Source: Pseudomonadota bacterium
Lineage (GTDB): Bacteria; Pseudomonadota; Gammaproteobacteria; Steroidobacterales; Woeseiaceae
Length of the DNA: 36,102 nt
Direction: 5' to 3'
NCBI GenBank assembly: GCA_027618995.1
Contig: JAQCGO010000023.1
Coordinates: 1-36,102 of the forward strand
Positions 1 to 6,181 of the stretch are shown here, in pieces. The notes below the pieces were generated by a model. It worked only from the letters and a program-made list of their open reading frames with translations. It had not been told where the DNA came from and did not search any database. The position numbers and the translations under genes were made by a program. Every line of letters starts with the position of its first letter. Positions within the stretch are counted from its first letter, which is position 1.

Positions 1-1926
1 CGTGTCGGCATTGAAATCACCGCCGTAGTGGATACGCGAAACATAAACCCGGTCGCGAATATTCCCGGCGCAAGCATCGTAATGGGCGGCTCGGTCGTGG
101 ACACCAAAGGTAGCCGGTGTTTAAAGTCGATTCTGCTCAGTAACGGCCAGCAAATAAAAACAGATTGCCTGGCAGTCTCAGGAGGGTGGAATCCGAATGT
201 CCATCTGACCTGTCATCAACGTGGCCGGCCACAATGGAGCGACGATATTGCCGCCTTTGTTCCAGGGGGAAATCTCCCCGTTGGGATGAGGGTTGCAGGA
301 GCAGCGAACGGCAAGCTCACGTTGGGTGCGGCGCTCACCGACGGATGGCACGCTGCCATTGACTCGATAGCTGACGGTCGTCGTGCGCCGAACCCACAAG
401 ATATGCCGATCGGCGAAGATGAGAAATTTGATATCGTCCCATTCTGGCGGGTTAAAGAAAGCCGTCCACGTGCCTGGCTGGATATGCAAAACGATGTAAC
501 CGTCAAAGATGTCGCGCTTGCAGCACAGGAAGGCTACCGCTCTGTCGAACACATGAAGCGATACACCACGCTTGGCATGGCTACAGATCAAGGTAAGACT
601 GCAAATGTTAACGCATTGGCTATTCAGGCAGAGTTGCTAGGAAAGTCTATCGCAGACGTCTGTACGACAATATTTAGACCACCCTACACGCCCATAGCGA
701 TTGCCGCTTTTGCGGGTCGTGCGAGGGGCAGGCATTTCCGACCAACTCGTGTGCCACCAAGCCACGAGTGGGCAAGCGAAAACGGTGCCGTATTTGCCGA
801 AGCCGGACTTTGGCTGCGCGCACAGTATTTTCAGCAAAACAATGAGACGCAATCTCGGCAAAGTGTCGATCGGGAAGTCACTCAAACTCGATCATCCGTC
901 GGAATTTGCGATGTCACCACGCTGGGGAAAATAGATATACAGGGGCGTGATGTTATTGAATTTGCGAACCGGGTTTACTGCAACGATTTTTCCAATTTGC
1001 TAGTCGGAAAAGTTCGTTACGGCCTGATGCTTCGCGAAGACGGTTTCGTGATGGACGACGGCACGTTGGCACGCCTGAGTGAAAACCAATTCGTAATGAC
1101 GACAACGACGTTGAACGCAGTCAGTGTTTTTCGACACTTGGAATTCTGTCGACAATGCCTGTGGCCGGAGCTCGACGTCCACTTTACTTCGGTCACCGAA
1201 CAGTGGTCCCAGTACGCAATCGCGGGTCCCAAGTCCCGCCAACTCCTGCAAAAACTCGTCGATCCGGAACACGATATTTCGAATGCCTCATTTTCCTATA
1301 TGGCCTGTAAAGATATTTCTATTTGTGGTGGAACGCCGGCACGCCTTTTCCGGATTTCATTCTCTGGAGAATTGGCTTTCGAAATTGCCGTGCCTGCGCG
1401 CTACGGCGATGCACTTTTCCGCGAGCTGATGTCGTCGGGTCAGGCATTGGGTGTAGTCGCGTATGGAACCGAGGCACTCAATGTCATGCGCATCGAAAAA
1501 GGGCATGTTACTGGCAGCGAAATAAACGGCCAAACAACCGCAGGCGATCTGGGACTTGGGGCTTTGGTTTCGAAGAAGAAAGATTGTGTTGGTTGCGTGT
1601 TATCCGAACGCGAGGAAATGAAGCGTGCTGATCGGATGGTGCTGATGGGTTTCCAGCCGATCAATGCAGAGGACACTATTAACAGCGGCGCTCATTTTAT
1701 ATCCCGCGGTAGGCCGCCCACGATGGAAAACGATGAAGGTTGGATGTCGTCCACAGCTTACTCACCGACGCTTGGTCACTACATCGGATTGGGGTTTATC
1801 GCACGTGGTCGTGAACGAATAGGAGAAACAGTCCAAGCCTTTGATGCTTTAAACGACAACACCACAGAGGTCAAGATCGTTTCCCCGCATTTCGTTGACC
1901 CAAAAGGACAATGCCTTCGTGCCTAA
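1..1926 (+). CDS. soxA: Sarcosine oxidase alpha subunit, 5'-truncated by window edge
   Basis: This is the C-terminal 641 residues of the large subunit of heterotetrameric sarcosine oxidase, which oxidatively demethylates sarcosine to glycine and passes the one-carbon unit to tetrahydrofolate. The frame is open from base 1, so the internal GTG at 28 is not the true start; the family is about 1000 aa and the N-terminal FAD/NAD-binding half lies upstream. Visible are the SGGWNP signature near residue 56, the conserved linker (DMQNDVTVKD, then HMKRYTTLGMATDQGKT, then TIFRPPYTPI) and a GcvT-type aminomethyltransferase domain from about residue 250 to the end. It overlaps soxG by 8 bp, the normal soxBDAG order. 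Family assignment is firm. Confidence 0.95.
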   Translation, partial: RVGIEITAVVDTRNINPVANIPGASIVMGGSVVDTKGSRCLKSILLSNGQQIKTDCLAVSGGWNPNVHLTCHQRGRPQWSDDIAAFVPGGNLPVGMRVAGAANGKLTLGAALTDGWHAAIDSIADGRRAPNPQDMPIGEDEKFDIVPFWRVKESRPRAWLDMQNDVTVKDVALAAQEGYRSVEHMKRYTTLGMATDQGKTANVNALAIQAELLGKSIADVCTTIFRPPYTPIAIAAFAGRARGRHFRPTRVPPSHEWASENGAVFAEAGLWLRAQYFQQNNETQSRQSVDREVTQTRSSVGICDVTTLGKIDIQGRDVIEFANRVYCNDFSNLLVGKVRYGLMLREDGFVMDDGTLARLSENQFVMTTTTLNAVSVFRHLEFCRQCLWPELDVHFTSVTEQWSQYAIAGPKSRQLLQKLVDPEHDISNASFSYMACKDISICGGTPARLFRISFSGELAFEIAVPARYGDALFRELMSSGQALGVVAYGTEALNVMRIEKGHVTGSEINGQTTAGDLGLGALVSKKKDCVGCVLSEREEMKRADRMVLMGFQPINAEDTINSGAHFISRGRPPTMENDEGWMSSTAYSPTLGHYIGLGFIARGRERIGETVQAFDALNDNTTEVKIVSPHFVDPKGQCLRA

Positions 1927-2482
1927 TACCTATCTCGCGTCGCGAGCAGTATTCGGTGAGCTCGATTCCGCGACAGAAGGACTCGAACTAAGCGCACCGA
2001 CCGGACTCGCTCTGATGTCGATCGCAAGCCCGAACGGCGGGCGAGAATCGCTTGAGGAAGCGATCTTGTCAATCTTCGGTGTGCAGCTTCCAACGATTGG
2101 AGCCTCCTGTGTTTCGTCAGACGGTGGCGCACGGCTATTGGGACTTCAAGCGAATCTAATTTTCGTGCTTCTTGACAGCCAAAGCGACGGGGCTTTTAAA
2201 GAGTTCACCGACAAGCTGGATCGCGTTGCCTACTGTACGGACCAGTCTGACGGTTGGTGCTACTTGCGTGTATCAGGGCCCGGCTTACCGGCTATGCTGG
2301 AACGCATCTGCATGCTTGATCTCGAACGTTTCCCAGTCGGTGCCGTCACTCGAACGACAATGGATGGCCTCGGCGTCATCATATTGCGCGAAGCCGCCGA
2401 TGAGTATCTCTTGATGTCGCCGCGATCGTCCGCTGAGTCATTCCTGCGAACCATCGAACTGTCAATCATGCATACCCTCTGA
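1919..2482 (+). CDS. soxG: Sarcosine oxidase gamma subunit
   Basis: Small gamma subunit (187 aa) of heterotetrameric sarcosine oxidase; it has a GcvT-like fold without a catalytic folate site and stabilises the complex. The divergent sequence is typical of SoxG, and position directly behind soxA supports the call as much as similarity does. I chose the GTG at 1919 because an AAGGA motif (1904-1908) lies about 10 nt upstream. The alternative TTG at 1895 has no ribosome binding site and would lengthen the soxA overlap from 8 to 32 bp. Conserved-looking stretches are the WCYLRVSGPG region and the C-terminal DEYLLMSPRSSAESF region. It is the last gene of the operon; 97 bp separate it from the next gene. 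Confidence 0.85.
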   Translation: MPNTYLASRAVFGELDSATEGLELSAPTGLALMSIASPNGGRESLEEAILSIFGVQLPTIGASCVSSDGGARLLGLQANLIFVLLDSQSDGAFKEFTDKLDRVAYCTDQSDGWCYLRVSGPGLPAMLERICMLDLERFPVGAVTRTTMDGLGVIILREAADEYLLMSPRSSAESFLRTIELSIMHTL

Positions 2483-2505
2483 GCGCCTCTCACGGTGATC
2501 ATGAC

Positions 2506-2517
2506 CTGTATATACCT
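2506..2517. promoter_or_regulatory. HutC-subfamily operator candidate upstream of gntR
   Basis: CTGTATATACCT fits the established HutC-subfamily consensus NyGTMTAKACNy at every position, with a perfectly palindromic GTATATAC core. It lies 63 bp before the start of a HutC-type GntR regulator, where an autoregulatory operator would be expected, and just after soxG. An ATCATGAT palindrome follows at 2519-2526. Function is inferred from match and position. Confidence 0.55.
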
Positions 2518-2579
2518 ATCATGATATTATTGTTTTTTGCTCGCCTCGCAGTGGCCTAAAACTCTACTGGAAGCGTTTC

Positions 2580-3359
2580 ATGAAATCAGTCTCAGCACCA
2601 CACAGTCCGTTGTACGCACGGGTGAAACTTCATGTGCTGGAACTTATAGAGAATGAAGAATGGTCGGATGATCGACGCCGGCCATCCGAAAACCAGTTGG
2701 TCGCCACTTGCAAGGTGTCTCGAATGACCGTCAACCGAGCGCTTCGCGAACTTGTTGCCGAGAGACACATTGTGCGGGTTCCCGGCGTCGGCACATTCGC
2801 GGCCGAGGCAAAAGTCCCCTCCCACCCGCTTGACATCCGAAACATCGCTGAAGAAATCGCTGCACGAGGTCACGTTCACAGCTGTGAAATATTAGATCAA
2901 ATGGAGATTCGTGCGACTCCGGAAGTTGCGATTCAATTTTTTGTTGCGATGGGAGCACGAATATTTCATTCGAAAATTCTGCACTTTGAAAGCGGTACAC
3001 CAATACAGCTTGAAGATCGCTACGTATTGCCCGAATTTGCGCCGATGTATACGAGCGTCGATTTTCGTCATATGACCCCGAACGAGTACCTGCTGACCGT
3101 AAACTCAAAAATTGAACAATCGCAACAAACGCTGACATCCGAACTACCGCAGGCCAATATTGCTAAGTTGCTGCGAATTGACAGTACTGAGTATTGCCTA
3201 GTGTTTTGTGCGATTAATTCGTTAACTATTATGATATACTTGGATGCATGCCAAAACCAAGTAAAGTATTTTCAATTAGTCGTGCCGAACGCACCGAGTT
3301 GCAACGATGGCGAGGAGTTCGCAACACGCCGCATAGCCTGGCACAACGAGCGCGACTGA
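2580..3359 (+). CDS. GntR-family (HutC-type) regulator with replaced C-terminus
   Basis: A 259-codon frame. Residues 5-75 are a GntR winged helix-turn-helix (PLYARVKLHV, RRPSENQL, SRMTVNRALREL, then the wing IVRVPGVGTFA). Residues 80-210 are a UTRA/HutC effector domain (PHP-like start, IQLEDRYV, then an AKLLRIDSTEYCLV strand). After CLV the family normally continues with a basic aromatic strand and a short tail; here the frame runs into IS630-type sequence, so the last 50 residues are not GntR-like. The true gene probably ended near the family's usual 240-250 aa. GGAAG at 2570-2574 is a good ribosome binding site. Position behind soxG suggests it once controlled sarcosine or one-carbon genes. 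Loss of the last UTRA strand may impair ligand response; activity is uncertain. Confidence 0.7.
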   Translation: MKSVSAPHSPLYARVKLHVLELIENEEWSDDRRRPSENQLVATCKVSRMTVNRALRELVAERHIVRVPGVGTFAAEAKVPSHPLDIRNIAEEIAARGHVHSCEILDQMEIRATPEVAIQFFVAMGARIFHSKILHFESGTPIQLEDRYVLPEFAPMYTSVDFRHMTPNEYLLTVNSKIEQSQQTLTSELPQANIAKLLRIDSTEYCLVFCAINSLTIMIYLDACQNQVKYFQLVVPNAPSCNDGEEFATRRIAWHNERD

Positions 3360-3732
3360 TTCTACTGTTGGCCGATGGCGTGGCTCCGGTGGACGTCATG
3401 GCGACCGTCGATGTGACAAGGCCAACGATTTTCAAGTGGCGAAAGCGATTTGAGCAGGACGGTGTCGATGGACTGCTCGATCAGCCGCGTCCCGGTCAGC
3501 CACGCAAACTCACGGAGAAGAAAATCAAAGAAGTGCTCCGCCTGACGGTCGATTATATTCCGCGCGAGGCGACTCATTGGAGCACACGATTGATGGCGAA
3601 GTACGCCGATATTACGCAGTACCAAGTCCGAGAGATTTGGAAGGCTGCCGATCTCAGACCGCATCGGTTAAAAACGTTCAAGATCAGTAACGACCCACAG
3701 TTTGCCGAGAAAGTCATCGATGATGTCGAAGG
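3199..3732 (+). mobile_element. IS630-family insertion sequence remnant
   Basis: The 5' part of an IS630-type element: an AT-rich leader (about 3200-3247) followed by the transposase N-terminal half. The left edge is placed at a TA dinucleotide (3199-3200), exactly where UTRA homology stops; IS630 elements insert at TA. The right half, with the DDE catalytic domain and right inverted repeat, is missing, because PspA sequence begins at about 3725. The left-end inverted repeat cannot be confirmed without its partner. Confidence 0.7.
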
Positions 3733-3877
3733 TCGTGTGGAAGCCTACGATCTGGGTGTGCCCAAGGACCTTAATCACGAGTTCGCGGGACTTGAAGCGG
3801 AAGAGGCCGTCAACAAGGAATTTGACGAGTTAAAGCAGAAGCTGGTCCAAGGTGAAAGAAAGGCGGCTGAAGGCTAG
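3248..3877 (+). pseudogene. Chimera: IS630 transposase N-terminus joined to PspA C-terminus
   Basis: The 209-codon frame is two unrelated genes joined in frame. Residues 1-158 are the helix-turn-helix half of an IS630 transposase: LAQRARLILLLADG, TRPTIFKWRKRFEQDGVDGL, DQPRPGQPRKLT, HWSTRLMAKY, and the FKISNDPQFAEKV segment that normally precedes the DDE catalytic core. No catalytic Asp/Glu domain follows. Instead, from about residue 160, the sequence reads as the acidic PspA tail. It cannot transpose, and it lacks the PspA coiled coil and N-terminal amphipathic helix. It sits 14 bp upstream of pspC and so may still be co-transcribed with it. I classify it as a pseudogene, although the frame is intact and could be translated. 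Confidence 0.8.
3725..3877 (+). pseudogene. pspA: 3' remnant of pspA (phage-shock protein A)
   Basis: About the last 50 codons resemble the PspA/IM30 C-terminus: an EAYDLG motif, then a LNHEFAGLEAEE segment, then an alternating acidic-leucine helix (FDELKQKL). PspA normally has about 220-230 residues that bind stressed inner membrane and restrain PspF; most of these are gone here. The next genes encode PspC and PspB-type partners, so the remnant sits exactly where intact pspA would be, which supports the identification more strongly than the short match alone. Confidence 0.7.
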
Positions 3878-3891
3878 ACGAGGGAGCAAAG

Positions 3892-4161
3892 ATGAATCAA
3901 CGTACGTGGAATTCAGATCATGGCCCGCTGCGCGGTTTCTACCGCGATTCAGATAGCGGTTGGATATTCGGAGTCTGCGCCGGGATTGCCGATCACTTCA
4001 ATCTCCGCGTAGGGACCGTGCGCGTAATCGCCATTATCTTGCTGCTGCTGTTTACCTGGCTTACCGCGACCATTTACCTGGCCGCAACATTGCTGATACG
4101 TGAAAAGCCGCTCATATTCTCGGGCAGAGAAACCGAGTATGAGTTCTGGCGTCGCTTATGA
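3892..4161 (+). CDS. pspC: PspC-domain membrane protein (first copy)
   Basis: An 89-aa inner-membrane protein. Residues 18-75 form a PspC domain: a GWIFGVCAGIADHFN motif, then a VGTVRVIAIILLLL hydrophobic helix, an LTAT turn and a second hydrophobic helix (IYLAATLLI). PspC partners PspB as the membrane sensor of envelope stress and relieves PspA inhibition of PspF. This copy is short and lacks the C-terminal coiled coil of the next gene. A GGGAGCAAAG stretch (3882-3890) provides the ribosome binding site. Its stop overlaps the next start by ATGA (4158-4161), indicating translational coupling. With pspA broken, its normal signalling partner is missing unless another copy exists elsewhere. Confidence 0.85.
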   Translation: MNQRTWNSDHGPLRGFYRDSDSGWIFGVCAGIADHFNLRVGTVRVIAIILLLLFTWLTATIYLAATLLIREKPLIFSGRETEYEFWRRL

Positions 4162-4562
4162 CCACCTACGAATCATATGCACCGCGCCGGTTTTCCCGGT
4201 CGACTGATCGCGCCGTCCTGGGTGGCGTCTGCGCCGGCGTGGCGGACTCCTTCGGGTTCAATCTGCGGGTGTTACGCTTGCTCACAGTGACCGCATTTTT
4301 TGTAGCAATGCCGCTAACTGTAGTCGCTTATCTGGCTATCGTTTTCCTGGTTCCGGCCAGGGCCGACAGCCGCTACGAGTCGGTGCGTGCCGAGCACAAG
4401 CAGGCGCGTCGGCAGGCAAAGCAACAGTCTGATTTCGCTGAGGCAGAGGCGGCGGTGCAGGTGCGCAGCAGGTGTCAGTCGCTGGAACAACGGCTCGCAA
4501 ACCTTGAGAAGCACATCACCTCGTCAAGCTATCAACTCGACAGTGAAATTCGCAGGCTGTAA
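4158..4562 (+). CDS. pspC: PspC-domain protein with C-terminal coiled coil (second copy)
   Basis: A 134-aa protein. Residues 10-65 are a PspC domain (DRAVLGGVCAGVADSFGFN, then LRVLRLLTVTAFFVA and a second membrane helix around YLAIVFLVPA). A charged region follows, then a coiled coil with LEQRLANLEKHIT and a tail ending in LDSEIRRL. This longer architecture matches standard PspC better than the preceding copy does. The ATGA overlap with the upstream gene and the 30-bp gap to the PspB-like gene indicate one operon. Its C-terminal 25 residues closely resemble the C-terminus of the downstream PspB-like protein. Confidence 0.85.
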   Translation: MTTYESYAPRRFSRSTDRAVLGGVCAGVADSFGFNLRVLRLLTVTAFFVAMPLTVVAYLAIVFLVPARADSRYESVRAEHKQARRQAKQQSDFAEAEAAVQVRSRCQSLEQRLANLEKHITSSSYQLDSEIRRL

Positions 4563-4592
4563 GAACAAGATTCTGAATAAGGGATTCCGGAA

Positions 4593-4811
4593 ATGAATAT
4601 GTGGGTTGCCATTGTCTGCATTGTTGCCATCGTGATTGGTGCGGATACGATCAACAAGTTCAGTAGTAACAGAAAACTCAAAAAGAGCGACCCGAACGAA
4701 CTGGATGCGGCATTGCGCCAGGTCGAGGCTTTGGAGGAACGCATTCGCGTTCTGGAGCGCATCGTGACCGAGAAAAAATTCGATTTGCGCAGCGAAATCA
4801 ACAGGCTTTGA
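4593..4811 (+). CDS. pspB: PspB-like small membrane protein
   Basis: A 72-aa protein with an N-terminal membrane helix (residues 2-18, MWVAIVCIVAIVIGADTI) followed by a cytoplasmic coiled coil containing ERIRVLERIVTEKKFDL and ending SEINRL. Length, topology and the ERI-x-x-LERIV motif match PspB, which pairs with PspC in envelope-stress sensing. The order here (pspA remnant, pspC, pspC, pspB) differs from the enterobacterial pspABC order. A GGGATTCCGG stretch just upstream may act as a weak ribosome binding site. The gene ends 5 bp before a hairpin terminator. Identity as PspB rests on size, topology and context; a generic coiled-coil protein is the alternative. Confidence 0.7.
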   Translation: MNMWVAIVCIVAIVIGADTINKFSSNRKLKKSDPNELDAALRQVEALEERIRVLERIVTEKKFDLRSEINRL

Positions 4812-4816
4812 AACAA

Positions 4817-4841
4817 AAACGCCCGCGACATGCGGGCGTTT
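4817..4841. terminator. Bidirectional intrinsic terminator between convergent genes
   Basis: A perfect 10-bp stem AAACGCCCGC / GCGGGCGTTT with a 5-nt loop. It lies between the PspB-like gene (stop at 4811) and the minus-strand secreted-protein gene (stop at 4862). The U-rich tract is better on the minus strand (TTTTTGTTTC) than on the plus strand (TTTCC), so it probably serves both but ends the minus transcript best. Confidence 0.85.
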
Positions 4842-4861
4842 CCGAGCGCCAGGGGCGCGAT

Positions 4862-5221
4862 CTAGTTCGCGGGCTGCCGCGCCGCGTTATAGGCGCGAAC
4901 CTGTTGGTTAAATTCTTCTCCGACCATCTCTTTCGCATCATTCGCCGCATCGAATTTCTTGGTCAGCATTTCGTCGCGCCGTTGCAGATCGTCTGGGGTC
5001 GGGCTGTCCAGCTCGGCCACTGCGGCCTTCTCAATGCAAGTGAGATAGACGTCGACTCCCGCCAGATAGGCGTTCACTGCTTCCTTGGCTGCGAGCAGCT
5101 CGTCCTTGGACGCTGTATTGCCATCAGGAATACTCGGGCGTTCCGGGTAGTCACAGGCGAACGCCATCGGAGCGGTTATTGAGAGCAGGCAGCTAATCGC
5201 AATCTTGGTTGTTAGTTTCAT
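4862..5221 (-). CDS. Small secreted protein of unknown function
   Basis: A 119-aa protein with a clear Sec signal peptide (basic MKLTTK, hydrophobic IAISCLLSI, cleavage after MAFA, leaving Cys as about the first mature residue). The mature part has two cysteines (CDYPERP near the N-terminus and LTCIEKA near residue 62) that could form a disulfide in the periplasm. The rest is helical, with KDELLAAKEAVNAYL and RDEMLTKKFDAANDAKEMV. The lipobox fit is poor (MAFAC), so a soluble periplasmic protein is more likely than a lipoprotein. I do not recognise the family. A TATAAT hexamer lies on the minus strand at 5237-5242, close to the start, and may be a -10 element. It converges on the psp genes across the terminator. 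Confidence 0.75.
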   Translation of the reverse strand: MKLTTKIAISCLLSITAPMAFACDYPERPSIPDGNTASKDELLAAKEAVNAYLAGVDVYLTCIEKAAVAELDSPTPDDLQRRDEMLTKKFDAANDAKEMVGEEFNQQVRAYNAARQPAN

Positions 5222-5368
5222 ATTTCGGTTTCCGTAATTATAAGTAGCCGCTGTCGCAGGGAGATCGGCTGGTCAGGTTTTGTCGGCTGCTAATTTAAGC
5301 ATGATGAAACGGATGTGTGAAGCGCGCAAATAAGTCTTAACATTTCAAGGGGTTACCCGATCACCGAT

Positions 5369-6061
5369 TCAGGCGAACAACGCGCGATGTGTGTCCGTAC
5401 CATCGGCTTGCGCAATCAGCAACTCGAGAAAATTATCCGAACTCATTGGATCCCCGAACAACAGCCCCTGCACGAACGTGCATTCGAGGCGTTGCAGAAA
5501 ACTCAATTGTTCTTCGTTTTCTACTCCTTCGGCAACAACGTCCATATTCAGGTTACGGCCCATTTGTATGATGGTGCCAACCAGAGTCGCATCATCGGGA
5601 TTGTTTGCAATGTCGCACACAAAGGACTGGTCAATTTTCAGCGTGCTGATCGGGAATTGTTGCAGCGCGCTGAGTGAAGAATACCCGGTACCAAAATCGT
5701 CAATCGCCAGATGCAGTCCCAGACCATAAAGCTGATCGAGCAACGTCACTGTGCGCGCCGGATTTTCCATCAATGTCGTTTCCGTAATTTCGAGTTCGAG
5801 CGAGGTCGGCGAGACCTCGTGGCCGCGCAAAATCGAATTGATGCGATTTATGAAATTCGCTTGATAGTCATAACCGCGTAGCGCCATGCCAAGATCGCGC
5901 ATGGTAGTTGGCTGGCCGCATTTCGCTACAACCTGTGCCTCGTGCATGCCGTCCTTGATAATGTTGTTGCCGCAGCGGAACGCCGCGGCCAGCTCGGCAA
6001 ACAGCAAAGCTGCGGCCAGAGCGGTCATTATGACTGGGTACTTGTGGCGTAGAATATTCAT
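5369..6061 (-). pseudogene. Chimera: DUF2845 N-terminus fused to C-terminal half of an EAL domain
   Basis: A 230-codon frame. Residues 1-27 are a Sec signal peptide. Residues 28-60 (RCGNNIIKDGMHEAQVVAKCGQPT) read as the start of a DUF2845 secreted protein. From about residue 67 the sequence is the C-terminal part of a c-di-GMP phosphodiesterase EAL domain: LELEITETTLM (88-98), IDDFGTGYSSL (120-130), LKIDQSFV (141-148), VAEGVENEEQL (176-186), VQGLLFGDP (197-205). The first half of the EAL barrel, with the EAL motif itself and early metal ligands, is absent, so hydrolysis is not expected, and the signal peptide would send a cytosolic-type domain to the periplasm. The join (about nt 5860-5880) is in frame. 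Best read as a product of deletion or rearrangement, or of misassembly. Confidence 0.75.
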
Positions 6062-6181
6062 CGCTTCGGTCGGTTCATTCTAACGCAGATGAGAGGCGCG
6101 AATAGCCGCGCTTATGGTAAAAGAGCGGGCCGGGTTACAGGAAATGCCTGTTCGGCGCATCGCGACCGTCCGAGAACACCA

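Noticed and set aside
4808..5182. 124-codon plus-strand frame after the PspB-like gene
   Set aside because: It reads through a terminator hairpin and is antisense to a protein with a clear signal peptide.
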